Of a stretch of 34,146 bases of DNA, positions 25,280 through 32,556 are shown piece by piece. Where the stretch lies: assembly GCA_018263435.1 (NCBI GenBank), contig JAANXD010000093.1, forward strand, positions 1 through 34,146. Direction: 5' to 3'. Every line of letters starts with the position of its first letter. Position 1 is the stretch's first letter. The translations under genes and the position numbers were made by a program. Under the pieces are notes generated by a model. That model saw only the letters and a program-made list of their open reading frames with translations. It did not search any database and was not told the DNA's origin. The DNA is from Candidatus Scalindua arabica (GTDB taxonomy: Bacteria; Planctomycetota; Brocadiia; Brocadiales; Scalinduaceae).

Positions 25280-25450
25280 TTTAATGCCAACCAGACTAAT
25301 AGGTAAACTTAGCAATACAGCCCATGACGAATTACTGTAATTGTCTTGTTTCTTCGGAAAGCAGTTATAGAAGTCCGGAATCTTCTGCAAATTAGAATAC
25401 TGGAATAAAGATATGACGAAGCAATAATTCTTTCCTAAGTAATCACTGAT

Positions 25451-26338
25451 ATGAATACCTTGAACAATCCCAAAGCTGGAGTACCGAGAAGATATGAGTT
25501 CAAACTACACGGCTGGATAGGCATCTTCTTAATCTTATTTGCAGAATCTGGCGTCATCCTTCAACACAATTTTTACTTATCACACCGTATAAGTATATGG
25601 ACCACACCCTTATGCTGGTGGGGATACATCTTTTTGATCGATGCTATAATCTTCAGACTAAAGGGTAGCTCGCTCATCTGTAACAGAAGAAGAAATTTTC
25701 TGCTTCAGCTCCCCCTCTCCATATTGATCTGGCTGATGTTTGAGGTTTACAACCTGCACCTTGCTAACTGGAAATATGTTGGCCTGCCGACTAACCCGGT
25801 AGAACTTTATTTAGGTACAGGATTGTCATTCGCAACTATAATGCCCGGACTGTTCCTAACGTCAGAACTTCTGAATACACTTCGTATCTTTGATAGATTT
25901 CATATAGCAAAACTTAAAGTAACAAACAGGATAATTTATGGGGGAATTGTACTTGGTTTCTTTTTTGTAATAGCTCCATTATTACTACCGGAAAGTTCTG
26001 CAAAGTATCTATTCGGCCTCGTATGGACAGGCTTTGTGATGCTGCTGGAGCCGATTGTATACTCAAGCAGGGGAGATTCACTGTTAAGGGATTTAGAGAA
26101 TGGAACTTTAAAAAGAATACTCTCGCTGTTTACGGCCGGATTTATCTGTGGATTCCTGTGGGAGTTCTGGAACTTCTGGGCAGCATCAAAATGGGTTTAT
26201 ACTGCACCCTTCATGCAGGACCTTAAGATATTTGAGATGCCTGTTGCAGGTTTCCTGGGCTTTGGCCCCTTTGCCTGGGAATATTTCGTTATGTATAATT
26301 TTGCCAGGTTATTGTTGAGAAGAGATTCAGATAAATAA
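25451..26338 (+). CDS. Multi-pass membrane protein, unknown function
   Basis: This 295-residue protein has about seven hydrophobic segments and is rich in tryptophan. The C-terminal segment LWEFWNFWAASKWVYTAPF, then EMPVAGFLGFGPFAWEYFVMYN is very conserved-looking and resembles the sequence pattern of some lycopene-cyclase-like or carotenoid-related membrane proteins, but I cannot make this assignment. There are no signal peptide, no known catalytic motif and no cysteine cluster. The gene is convergent with the metal transporter. No other pigment genes are in the window. Confidence 0.55.
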   Translation: MNTLNNPKAGVPRRYEFKLHGWIGIFLILFAESGVILQHNFYLSHRISIWTTPLCWWGYIFLIDAIIFRLKGSSLICNRRRNFLLQLPLSILIWLMFEVYNLHLANWKYVGLPTNPVELYLGTGLSFATIMPGLFLTSELLNTLRIFDRFHIAKLKVTNRIIYGGIVLGFFFVIAPLLLPESSAKYLFGLVWTGFVMLLEPIVYSSRGDSLLRDLENGTLKRILSLFTAGFICGFLWEFWNFWAASKWVYTAPFMQDLKIFEMPVAGFLGFGPFAWEYFVMYNFARLLLRRDSDK

Positions 26339-26345
26339 CGAGCTT

Positions 26346-27062
26346 TTATAATCCAAGAAATCTAATCGCTATTCCACAAAGACATATTGTAGCCCCTGCC
26401 AGGACATGAGTGTACCGTTCCAGCCTTCCCATAGGTAGTAGATTTGCGCCCAGAGACAGGAGTATGACTATACTCAGCATAGTCATAATCGTTACTACAC
26501 CGAAGACACCCGTTACCAGCACCAAACCAAAAGCGCTGTTCTTTGCCGCCGGGTATATCAGCAACGGGATCAAGGGTTCACAAGGCCCGAATACAAAGAT
26601 TGTAAAGAGTATCCATGGAGTAAGGTTCGTTGCCTTTTCCCCCTTATGGACATGTAATTGATCTTCATTATGTTTGTGTTTATGTTTGTGAATCGGCATA
26701 CTCACGTCACCATGCGCATGCCAGTGTTTGTGCGACCTGTTCTTTCGCGCCATGAATACTCCCCATACAAGATATCCTGCTCCAAACGTTATAAGCAACC
26801 ATGCCGCAATTCCACCACGGAATGATTCTACTGCCCCTAACTTATTAATAGAAATCCCCAGGGCGATACCTATAATGCCTAATACAACAGAACTAAGCAC
26901 ATGACCTGCACCACACAAAGCGGTTATATATGTTGTTTTGACCAGAGACCATTTCTTTGCCCGGGACATCACAATAAACGGCAGATAGTGGTCAGGGCCA
27001 AGCAGTGTATGAAACAGGCCTATAGATGCAGCCGTAATGGTGATAACGGTTAATTCGTGCAA
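26346..27062 (-). CDS. Nickel/cobalt transporter-like membrane protein (NikR-linked)
   Basis: This 238-residue protein has six or so membrane segments and a histidine-rich loop (about residues 110-140; KHWHAHGDVSMPIHKHKHKH) that points to divalent metal binding. The first segment holds LFHTLLGPDHYLPF, with H18 and D24-H25, an H-x5-D-H pattern reminiscent of the HX4DH signature of NiCoT permeases and of UreH-like proteins. It lies downstream of nikR on the same strand with a 62-bp gap that holds two direct copies of TTTAGTAGCA (27075-27084 and 27095-27104). Regulation by NikR suggests nickel transport; direction of transport is not shown by sequence. Confidence 0.75.
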   Translation of the reverse strand: MHELTVITITAASIGLFHTLLGPDHYLPFIVMSRAKKWSLVKTTYITALCGAGHVLSSVVLGIIGIALGISINKLGAVESFRGGIAAWLLITFGAGYLVWGVFMARKNRSHKHWHAHGDVSMPIHKHKHKHNEDQLHVHKGEKATNLTPWILFTIFVFGPCEPLIPLLIYPAAKNSAFGLVLVTGVFGVVTIMTMLSIVILLSLGANLLPMGRLERYTHVLAGATICLCGIAIRFLGL

Positions 27063-27124
27063 TTTTCTAATTCCTTTAGTAGCATATAAATAATTTTAGT
27101 AGCACTTTCTCGTTAAAAAAATAT

Positions 27125-27544
27125 TCAGCGTAAATCTTTACCCAAAGTAGCAGTTGTCAGCTTCCCGTGCTTTACACCTTTAGTGCCGATAAGTCTGTCG
27201 GCTATTATCTTAATTTCCCTGGCTTTTCCCTTAACGACCAAAACCTCCAAACAGTTATGGGCGTCGAGGTGAACGTGTAAAGTAGAAATCATAGCGGTAT
27301 GATATTTATGCTGAATACTTGTAAGGATATCAGGTAATTCACGTTTGTGATGATTGTATATGATTGTAATGGTACCGACAGTTTCTCCTGTTCCAACTTT
27401 CCACTCTTTTTCAACCAGATTATTCCTTATCAGATCCCTGATAGCCTCTGACCTGTTCGCATAACCTTTTTCATTAATATACTTGTCAAATTGTTTAAGA
27501 AGCTCGGAGTCCATTGAAACCCCAAACCTGACGGTATCTTCCAT
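27125..27544 (-). CDS. nikR: Nickel-responsive regulator NikR
   Basis: NikR is a ribbon-helix-helix repressor that binds DNA when it holds nickel. The 139-residue protein has the N-terminal DNA-binding part ([36 protein letters not shown]) and the ACT-like metal domain. The nickel ligands H79, H90, H92 and C98 are present with the same spacing as H76, H87, H89 and C95 of the E. coli protein. It probably represses itself and the transporter gene 62 bp downstream through the palindrome at 27565-27591. Confidence 0.95.
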   Translation of the reverse strand: MEDTVRFGVSMDSELLKQFDKYINEKGYANRSEAIRDLIRNNLVEKEWKVGTGETVGTITIIYNHHKRELPDILTSIQHKYHTAMISTLHVHLDAHNCLEVLVVKGKAREIKIIADRLIGTKGVKHGKLTTATLGKDLR

Positions 27545-27564
27545 AATTCAAATCTGTTCTTACC

Positions 27565-27591
27565 GTGTTATAATTACTAAAATTGTAACAC
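27565..27591. promoter_or_regulatory. Predicted NikR operator
   Basis: GTGTTATAATT and AATTGTAACAC form a palindrome with a 5-base centre and one mismatch. The outer GTGTTA and TAACAC words are 15 bases apart. It lies about 20 bp upstream of the nikR start, which is the right place for autoregulation. The half-site words agree with GTGTTAC-type NikR motifs reported for anaerobes. Confidence 0.7.
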
Positions 27592-27668
27592 TATTTACAT
27601 AAAAATCAATGGATATTTTTGCCATTCCTACCTCATTCTACATATGAAAAAGGTAGCCGTGCTCAACA

Positions 27669-27751
27669 GGTTGAGGAAAACTTATAAAATATTAACCACC
27701 CCGTTTCCCCTCCTTGCGAAGGAGGGGATTAAGGGGAGGTTTTCCTCAACC
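27669..27751. repeat. Nested inverted repeat element
   Basis: Outer arms GGTTGAGGAAAAC (27669-27681) and GTTTTCCTCAACC (27739-27751) are perfect. Inside are CCCCTCCTT and AAGGAGGGG (27707-27715, 27719-27727) around GCG, and AACCACCCC / GGGGAGGTT arms. The whole 83 bp can fold into one long hairpin. The inner block (CCCCTCCTTGCGAAGGAGGG) is a repeat seen widely in environmental bacterial genomes. No ORF. Confidence 0.7.
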
Positions 27752-27880
27752 AAAAACCTTCAAAATATAAAATAAATGATATTACCCGGGCCTGGTCTTC
27801 TTCCGTATTTTTGTCTTGATGTTTCATTGGATTGTATCTATATTGTTTACAAACTTAAAATACTCCTTGGAGGCATCAAT

Positions 27881-28375
27881 ATGGCAGACACACACTCACT
27901 TGACATTGTATGTAAGGTAGAAATGCACGAGGTTAAAAATGCTGTCGACCAAGCCAGAAAGCAACTGGCGGTAAGATACGATTTCAAGGGAAGCAAGTCA
28001 TCGATTACCTTAAACAAAGAAGATTCAATAACTTTGATTGCCGATGATGATTATAAGCTCAAAAGCCTGACAGATATATTAAAAGAAAAACTCGTGAAGA
28101 GGGAGATTCCCTCAAAAGCACTTAATTTTGGAAAGACCGAAAATGCACTGGGAAACACCTTAAGACAGGTTATCACTTTTCAGTCAGGGATTCCTATGGA
28201 CAAAGCTAAAGAAATCGTCAAATTTATTAAAGGCATGAAAATGAAAGTACAGTCACAAATACAGGAAGATAAGATTCGGATATCAGGAAAAAAGATAGAC
28301 GATCTACAGACAGTTATGCAGTCAATCAAGGATCAGGATTACGACTTTGCTGTACAATTCGAGAATTACAAATAG
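27881..28375 (+). CDS. yajQ: YajQ family nucleotide-binding protein
   Basis: The start is at 27881 (MADTHSLDIVCKVEMHEV), with CTTGGAGG upstream; an earlier in-frame ATG lies in the repeat-bearing intergenic region and is rejected. The 164-residue length is usual for this family. Recognisable parts are AVDQARKQLAVRYDFKGSKSSITLN near the N-terminus and VRISGKK-like IRISGKKIDDLQTVMQSIKDQDYDFAVQFENYK at the end. The two domains are RNP-like. YajQ proteins bind nucleotides and in some bacteria cyclic di-GMP, and act in stress and regulation. Confidence 0.96.
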   Translation: MADTHSLDIVCKVEMHEVKNAVDQARKQLAVRYDFKGSKSSITLNKEDSITLIADDDYKLKSLTDILKEKLVKREIPSKALNFGKTENALGNTLRQVITFQSGIPMDKAKEIVKFIKGMKMKVQSQIQEDKIRISGKKIDDLQTVMQSIKDQDYDFAVQFENYK

Positions 28376-28432
28376 ACACAAATTAGCACGAAAAAAGAAG
28401 TATGGTTTTTATTTAATTCGGACAAACTTGCT

Positions 28433-28894
28433 CTAGATCCTAACCCCTACCTTTTTAAATTCTCTCTCGCTGTACAACATCACATAATCATCCAGACCGG
28501 TTTTTTGTTTTATACTTTCGATAACGTTTTCACACTCTTCATCTGTGTAACCGTGGATCATAGTAAAGACGTTATACTCCCAACCTGGAAATGTCGGCCG
28601 TTCATAACAGTGCGTTACCTCCTCAAAGGCCGCCATAATCGGCCCACATTCTTCAACCCTCTCACTCGGCACCTTCCATACCGTCATGGCATTGGAATTT
28701 ATGCCTATCTTCCTGTGAGCGATAGAGGCTGCAAGGCGCCTTATCTTCCCGTTTTCCAGCAGTACCTTTAACCTTTCTATTACTGCATCCTCTGTCATAC
28801 CAAGTCCATCAGCTATGTCTTTATATGGGGTCTTTGTCAGGGGCAAACCGTCCTGCATATATTTTATCAGCTTAATGTCTAAATCTTCTGTCAT
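28433..28894 (-). CDS. ahbB: AhbB/NirL-like siroheme decarboxylase subunit
   Basis: This 153-residue protein has an AsnC/Lrp-type winged helix (to about residue 58) and a second AsnC-like ligand domain. Key segments: GKIRRLAASIAHRKIGINSNAMTVWKVP and VTHCYERPTFPGWEYNVFTMIHG, which are typical of the AhbB and NirL class. With AhbA it removes two carboxyl groups from siroheme to give didecarboxysiroheme, an intermediate of the alternative haem b and haem d1 pathways. The start has AAAGGA upstream. It is 48 bp downstream of the AhbA-like gene. Confidence 0.9.
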   Translation of the reverse strand: MTEDLDIKLIKYMQDGLPLTKTPYKDIADGLGMTEDAVIERLKVLLENGKIRRLAASIAHRKIGINSNAMTVWKVPSERVEECGPIMAAFEEVTHCYERPTFPGWEYNVFTMIHGYTDEECENVIESIKQKTGLDDYVMLYSEREFKKVGVRI

Positions 28895-28942
28895 AAATAG
28901 TCCTTTTCAATATATTTCATCATTCCAGCAGGAAAAACAGAA

Positions 28943-29410
28943 TCAGTATATCTTGAATTTTACGCCTATCTTAAATTTCCTTGTTGTCGGCAGCATGCGA
29001 ACTTCAAAACCTGTACGACTCTCTATCTCTTTAATATTTTCTTCAAGCTTTTCCGGTGATGGCGCCGACATCGTAAACCAGATATTGAGAGGAAGTTCTC
29101 TGTTCTTCCCTTTTCTCAGATAATTATGAGAGACGCCACTATACCCGTTTATTACCTCGGCTACATCTTCTATTCTGTCCTCCGGAACCTGCATCGCCGC
29201 AAGTGTTGCAGAGTTTCCAACAGCCTGGGTATTTATGATAGGAGCAAGACGGCGAACGTATTTCTCCTCAATCATGGACTTTACCCTGTCAATAATCAGG
29301 TCTTCATCAAGTTCCAGTTCTTTGGCAAGGTCAAGAAACGGCCTGTGTGTTAACGGAAGATTTGTTTGAAGCCTCTGAAGTATTTTCTTATCAGTTTCGC
29401 TTAATGCCAT
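28943..29410 (-). CDS. ahbA: AhbA/NirD-like siroheme decarboxylase subunit
   Basis: This 155-residue protein has the same domain layout as the next gene: winged helix to about residue 55, then an AsnC-like domain. Diagnostic segments are YVRRLAPIINTQAVGNSATLAAMQVPE, SGVSHNYLR and LNIWFTM. The two subunits form a heterodimer that decarboxylates siroheme. They are also predicted to bind haem, possibly as a redox sensor. No other haem d1 gene (nirJ, nirF, nirE) lies nearby. The ribosome-binding site is weak. Confidence 0.9.
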   Translation of the reverse strand: MALSETDKKILQRLQTNLPLTHRPFLDLAKELELDEDLIIDRVKSMIEEKYVRRLAPIINTQAVGNSATLAAMQVPEDRIEDVAEVINGYSGVSHNYLRKGKNRELPLNIWFTMSAPSPEKLEENIKEIESRTGFEVRMLPTTRKFKIGVKFKIY

Positions 29411-29828
29411 GTTGTTAAATTATCCATCTTTTAGAAAGAACTTACGCGACTGTTTTTGTCACGCCTAACTTGGATAAACCAGAATAACAGGAGTTTAGTA
29501 AATTACAAATCTCAAATAATAAATCCCAAACAAATTTCAAATCACAATGCCCGAATGACCAAAACCAGACTTCGGCGAACTCAATCGAGCCGTTTGCTCG
29601 CCCTGTTAAATATATCTTTGTATTTTATTGGTCTTTATGAAAAATGTAACTTTTGAAAGTTGTAGCAAAGACCTCATCCAAATAATTTAATAGGGTAAAG
29701 AATTTTGTGCTTGTTTATTGGTATTTGTTTGCTATTTGGAATTTGTCATTTGGTGCTTATCAGACATCCTGAAAACCTCTATTAATAAATATTTTGCCAA
29801 AAATGGTCAAAAAACTTTCATTAAGTGC
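29411..29828. repeat. Intergenic stretch with inverted AAATCCCAAA / TTTGGxATTTG repeats
   Basis: Non-coding. CAAATCTCAAATAATAAATC ... AAATTTCAAATCACAATG in the left part and TTTATTGGTATTTG...GCTATTTGGAATTTGTCATTTGG in the right part are roughly inverted copies of each other. A 418-bp gap separates the iron-sulfur protein gene from ahbA. This type of block is a dispersed repeat and not a gene. Confidence 0.5.
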
Positions 29829-30863
29829 CTAATTGTTCATTCCAGAATGCACAACCTCTTTATCGTTTACATTTTTCTGTGAAATATTATTCTTATCCCT
29901 CAGCCTTTTTTTGAATTCATCAATACCAATTTTCCTGACCAGTTCTCCAAAACGCTTTTCTCTCTTCTCATTCAGTATTGCCTCTACACAGACATCAAGG
30001 GCATTGAGTACTTCAGTCTCATCTGCAAACTCTGTTAGATCTTCTGCAAATATGGGATGTCTGCCCAGCTTTCCGCCAATCATCACACGGAAACATTTCT
30101 TCTCTGTCTTTATAGTACCGGTAGGACAAACCTCAGCACAAAGACCGCAGTGTACGCAGCGATCATAATTAATCGTGACAACCCTTTCCTTGTTTTCAGG
30201 TTGTCCGGAATTTCCCTCACTGGCCTCCACCATACTTTCATTTGACATTCCCGTGATCCTGATTGCGCCTTCCTTACAGGCCCTTAAGCAATTTCCACAT
30301 CCATTGCATGCAAAATTCTCATCGACATATACCTTTGCCCTCACATGTAAACCAAAATCCCTTATCTGAGGCATGGAACAGCAATTCGGACAACTGGCTA
30401 TCGCAATCTTCAGTCTCTGGTGAGGGAGGATCTTACCATCAATTCTCTTTATCAGTTTTTTACTGAATTCCACCTCTTTGAGCCTGTCCTTTATTTTCTG
30501 TGAAATTCCTTTGATTTCTGCTATCAGAAACGGACAATCTACATCCTCTCCACGACATATATCAACATGGTACATCGTGGGATATCCATCTTCCTCTTCA
30601 TATTCATCAGACCTTTTCAGGATTTCAAACTTATCGTCACCTGCTTCTACGTCTAAAGAGAACGGATTTGTGTTTACTGTACCTTTTTTATTTTTAACAC
30701 TTCCTGTTCCCATAAAGCTTGCCTTTGCATCCTCTACATCCTCTACAGAGACAATACTCTTTCCCTTTTCACTTGCATGCTTCTCTATCTTTGAACGTGC
30801 TAGCTTTCGTACAAATATGGGTATTTTCTCAAGCCTCATACTCGCCTCTTTATCCCACTCCAT
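29829..30863 (-). CDS. Iron-sulfur protein: PCP_red domain, sulfite-reductase-like half, two [4Fe-4S] motifs
   Basis: This 344-residue cytoplasmic protein starts with a PCP_red-like helical domain (residues 1-52; EWDKEASMRLEKIPIFVRKLARSKIEKHA), known from protochlorophyllide reductase subunits and some sulfite-reductase-like proteins. A sulfite/nitrite-reductase-like region follows (about 95-180) with ASCPNCCSMPQIRDFG (C158, C161, C162). Then come two ferredoxin motifs: CNGCGNCLRAC (from C186) and CVHCGLCAEVCP (from C236). It then continues as sulfite-reductase-like sequence. The catalytic siroheme ligands of a complete enzyme are not all present, so it could be an electron-transfer or metal-handling protein. 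The ribosome-binding site is AAAGGGAG. It precedes ahbA and ahbB on the same strand. Confidence 0.75.
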   Translation of the reverse strand: MEWDKEASMRLEKIPIFVRKLARSKIEKHASEKGKSIVSVEDVEDAKASFMGTGSVKNKKGTVNTNPFSLDVEAGDDKFEILKRSDEYEEEDGYPTMYHVDICRGEDVDCPFLIAEIKGISQKIKDRLKEVEFSKKLIKRIDGKILPHQRLKIAIASCPNCCSMPQIRDFGLHVRAKVYVDENFACNGCGNCLRACKEGAIRITGMSNESMVEASEGNSGQPENKERVVTINYDRCVHCGLCAEVCPTGTIKTEKKCFRVMIGGKLGRHPIFAEDLTEFADETEVLNALDVCVEAILNEKREKRFGELVRKIGIDEFKKRLRDKNNISQKNVNDKEVVHSGMNN

Positions 30864-31203
30864 AAAGCTACAACTCCCTTTAAAAACAGAAAATTACAGA
30901 AATAATATCTTTTGTGTTCCGTGTAGCAAAAAAATCAAAACCTTAATTATATTTTAAACAAAATTTTAGTCAAACAAAAACTAAAACTAAGAACACATTA
31001 ATTTAATCCCTTGGATCTTACACAACAACATAACCTCTATCTGTATTTCTCTTTTCCAATAGAATATTTAATTGACACAATAGTGCTATAATAATATATT
31101 AATAATCATGATTTACCAGATAAAGGTACTATAATACAGCGTTTAAGCTGTATAATCTATGTTGGAAACTAAATTAACTGCAATATTATAGGAGGTATTA
31201 ATT
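30864..31203. other. Non-coding gap before the mobile region
   Basis: AT-rich, with no ORF. TACAGCGTTTAAGCTGTA near 31136-31153 is a perfect 6-bp stem around GTTTAA. I see no recognisable RNA. It separates the chromosomal iron-sulfur gene from the broken mobile genes at 31204. Confidence 0.4.
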
Positions 31204-31377
31204 ATGCAAATTCAGCAGGCGGTTTCATTTCAGGAAGCCTTGGATATAATAGAATCAATTGATATAGTGAGAAATCGATTAATCGAAGGAAACAGGCACG
31301 CGGTCATTTATGGCAGGGAAGATTTTACTCCTGCATACTTGATGAAAGACACACGTATGCAGCAATCAGATACGTAG
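31204..31377 (+). pseudogene. Broken antitoxin-like ORF, fused to transposase sequence
   Basis: A strong ribosome-binding site (ATAGGAGG) precedes MQIQQAVSFQEALDIIESIDIVRNRLIEG. This resembles a family of small antitoxin-like proteins in which FQEALDIIESL is followed by about 13 residues and then IVRHRLIE. Here that middle part is missing and the reading frame runs on into the transposase DNA out of frame, ending at 31377. So it is an internally deleted and truncated gene. The family assignment rests only on pattern and may be wrong. Confidence 0.4.
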
Positions 31378-31685
31378 AAAATAATCCTGTTCGAGCTGGT
31401 ATAGTGAGAAAACCGCAAAGGTATAGGTGGTCGAGCGCAAGTAGTCATGTAGACAAGAAGATAGATACTGTTTTATCTCAAGATTGTTTTTTGGAAAATG
31501 AGATAGAAGACTGGTCTGAGTATTTAAGAGAAAAAGAAGATGAGCAAATCATAATGAACATAAGGAAATGTTCAATGACGGGAAGGCCTTGCGGTAACGA
31601 TAGTTTTATGAAAAAGTTTGAGAGATTGTTTGGTAGAAGATTAAGGGCTTTACCATGGGGGAGGCCACGAAAGAACATAAAATAG
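31263..31685 (+). pseudogene. C-terminal remnant of a REP-associated tyrosine (Y1) transposase
   Basis: The frame contains GHLWQGRFYSCILDERHTY, AAIRYVENNPVRAGIVRKPQ, YRWSSASSH and the C-terminal TGRPCGNDSFMKKFERLFGRRLRALPWGRPRK, all typical of REP-type IS200-like transposases. The N-terminal half with the HUH motif is absent: a stop at 31260 precedes the frame, and the sequence before about 31290 belongs to a different gene. It is therefore a non-functional remnant. GGAGCTGTCCCTATT after the stop is a common tail of such genes. Confidence 0.85.
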
Positions 31686-31718
31686 GAGCTGTCCCTATTA
31701 TGAGGAGATGCTTACAAC

Positions 31719-31725
31719 GTTGAAA
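31719..31725 (+). other. Degenerate attC/attI-like core at left edge of array
   Basis: TGCTTACAACGTTGAAA ends in a GTTRRR-like core and shares TGCTTA...AACGTT with the right ends of the attC sites at 32196 and 32959. The last base is A instead of a pyrimidine, and the rest of the site is missing. It is the natural left border of the first cassette, but the match is weak. Confidence 0.3.
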
Positions 31726-31751
31726 TAGTAGATTATCATTAGGAGGCAACG

Positions 31752-32057
31752 ATGGCAAAAAAGATATTAGATCCAATTCATCCGGGTGAAATTCTGATGG
31801 AAGAATTTCTCAAACCTATGGGTATTAGTCAGTACAGGCTGGCTAAAGATATTAATGTACCCGCACGCAGAATAAATGAGATTGTTCAGGGAAAACGTTC
31901 TATAACTCCAGATACAGCTTTAAGACTATCAAGGTTTTTTGGTCTTTCAGAAAGGTTTTGGATAAATCTTCAGGCAAGATACGATCTTGAAATGGAAAAA
32001 GATAGATTAAAGAATCGACTTGAAGAAGAAGTGCATGTTTACACTTCTGTAATATAA
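31752..32057 (+). CDS. higA: Solitary HigA-type antitoxin in cassette 1
   Basis: This 101-residue HTH protein has the HigA/VapI pattern: DPIHPGEILMEEFLKPMGISQYRLAKDINVPARRINEIVQGKRSITPDTALRLSRFFGLSERFWINLQARYDLE. A ribosome-binding site, TTAGGAGG, is nearby. There is no toxin ORF upstream or downstream within the cassette, so it is an orphan antitoxin or the remainder of a pair. It is followed by attC 1. It differs clearly from the two HigA copies that do have HigB partners in this window. Confidence 0.9.
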   Translation: MAKKILDPIHPGEILMEEFLKPMGISQYRLAKDINVPARRINEIVQGKRSITPDTALRLSRFFGLSERFWINLQARYDLEMEKDRLKNRLEEEVHVYTSVI

Positions 32058-32078
32058 ACAATTTTACCGCAAACCTGC

Positions 32079-32202
32079 ACATAACAATCGCTTGAAGCCA
32101 ACCACCAATAACTATGCGATTTAACATTTATTGAGGCTGCCGCTCCAAGCATCTCTTGCAAGCATACGCACAGGTGGTGGTTGCTTATGTGAAACGTTAG
32201 GC
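32079..32202 (+). other. attC site 1 (end of cassette 1)
   Basis: R'' is ACATAAC (32079-32085) and R' is GTTAGGC (32196-32202). The inner arms AAGCCAACCACC and GGTGGTTGCTT pair with one extra C on the left, as in attC sites with extrahelical bases. Length 124 bp. Confidence 0.85.
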
Positions 32203-32277
32203 GTAAAATATAAATATAATTTTATGAATTGCATAGATTTTGCTTGTTGCGTGTAGCGCAATGTGCTATCATCAAAT

Positions 32278-32556
32278 ATGATTAAATCATTCAGGCATAA
32301 GGGGCTCAGGAAGTTTTATGAAACCGGTAATAAAGCAGGTATTAAGAGTAGCCATAACAAAAAATTACGAATACAGTTAATAGCGTTAAATACAGCAACT
32401 TGTATTGAGGATATGGACTTACCAGGTTTTCGACTTCATCAGTTAAAGGGAAAGAGAAAAGGATACTGGGCAATAGATGTTAGTAAAAATTGGCGAATAG
32501 TATTTAAGTTTGAAGAAGGCAATGTTTATGTTGTTGATTATGAGGATTATCACTAA
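32278..32556 (+). CDS. higB: HigB-type toxin in cassette 2
   Basis: The start is the ATG at 32278 (MIKSFRHKGLRKFYETGNKAG), giving 92 residues as in the copy at 15344-15622. A longer in-frame start (32263) has no support. Conserved parts are DMDLPGFRLHQLKGKRKGYWAIDVSKNWRIVFKF and VDYEDYH at the end. Its stop TAA overlaps the ATG of higA by one base (TAATG), so the two are translationally coupled. It is the first gene of cassette 2. A toxin-antitoxin pair in a cassette is known to stabilise integron arrays. Confidence 0.93.
   Translation: MIKSFRHKGLRKFYETGNKAGIKSSHNKKLRIQLIALNTATCIEDMDLPGFRLHQLKGKRKGYWAIDVSKNWRIVFKFEEGNVYVVDYEDYH

Noticed and set aside
27776-27880. N-terminal extension of YajQ
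   Set aside because: The extension is not typical of the family; the ATG at 27881 has a good ribosome-binding site and gives the normal length.
29456-29656. Small plus-strand ORF in the ahbA upstream gap
   Set aside because: It lies within a dispersed repeat block and has no protein features.
30478-30957. Plus-strand 159-residue ORF
   Set aside because: It is antisense to the iron-sulfur protein, serine-rich, and without a ribosome-binding site; it is a shadow frame.
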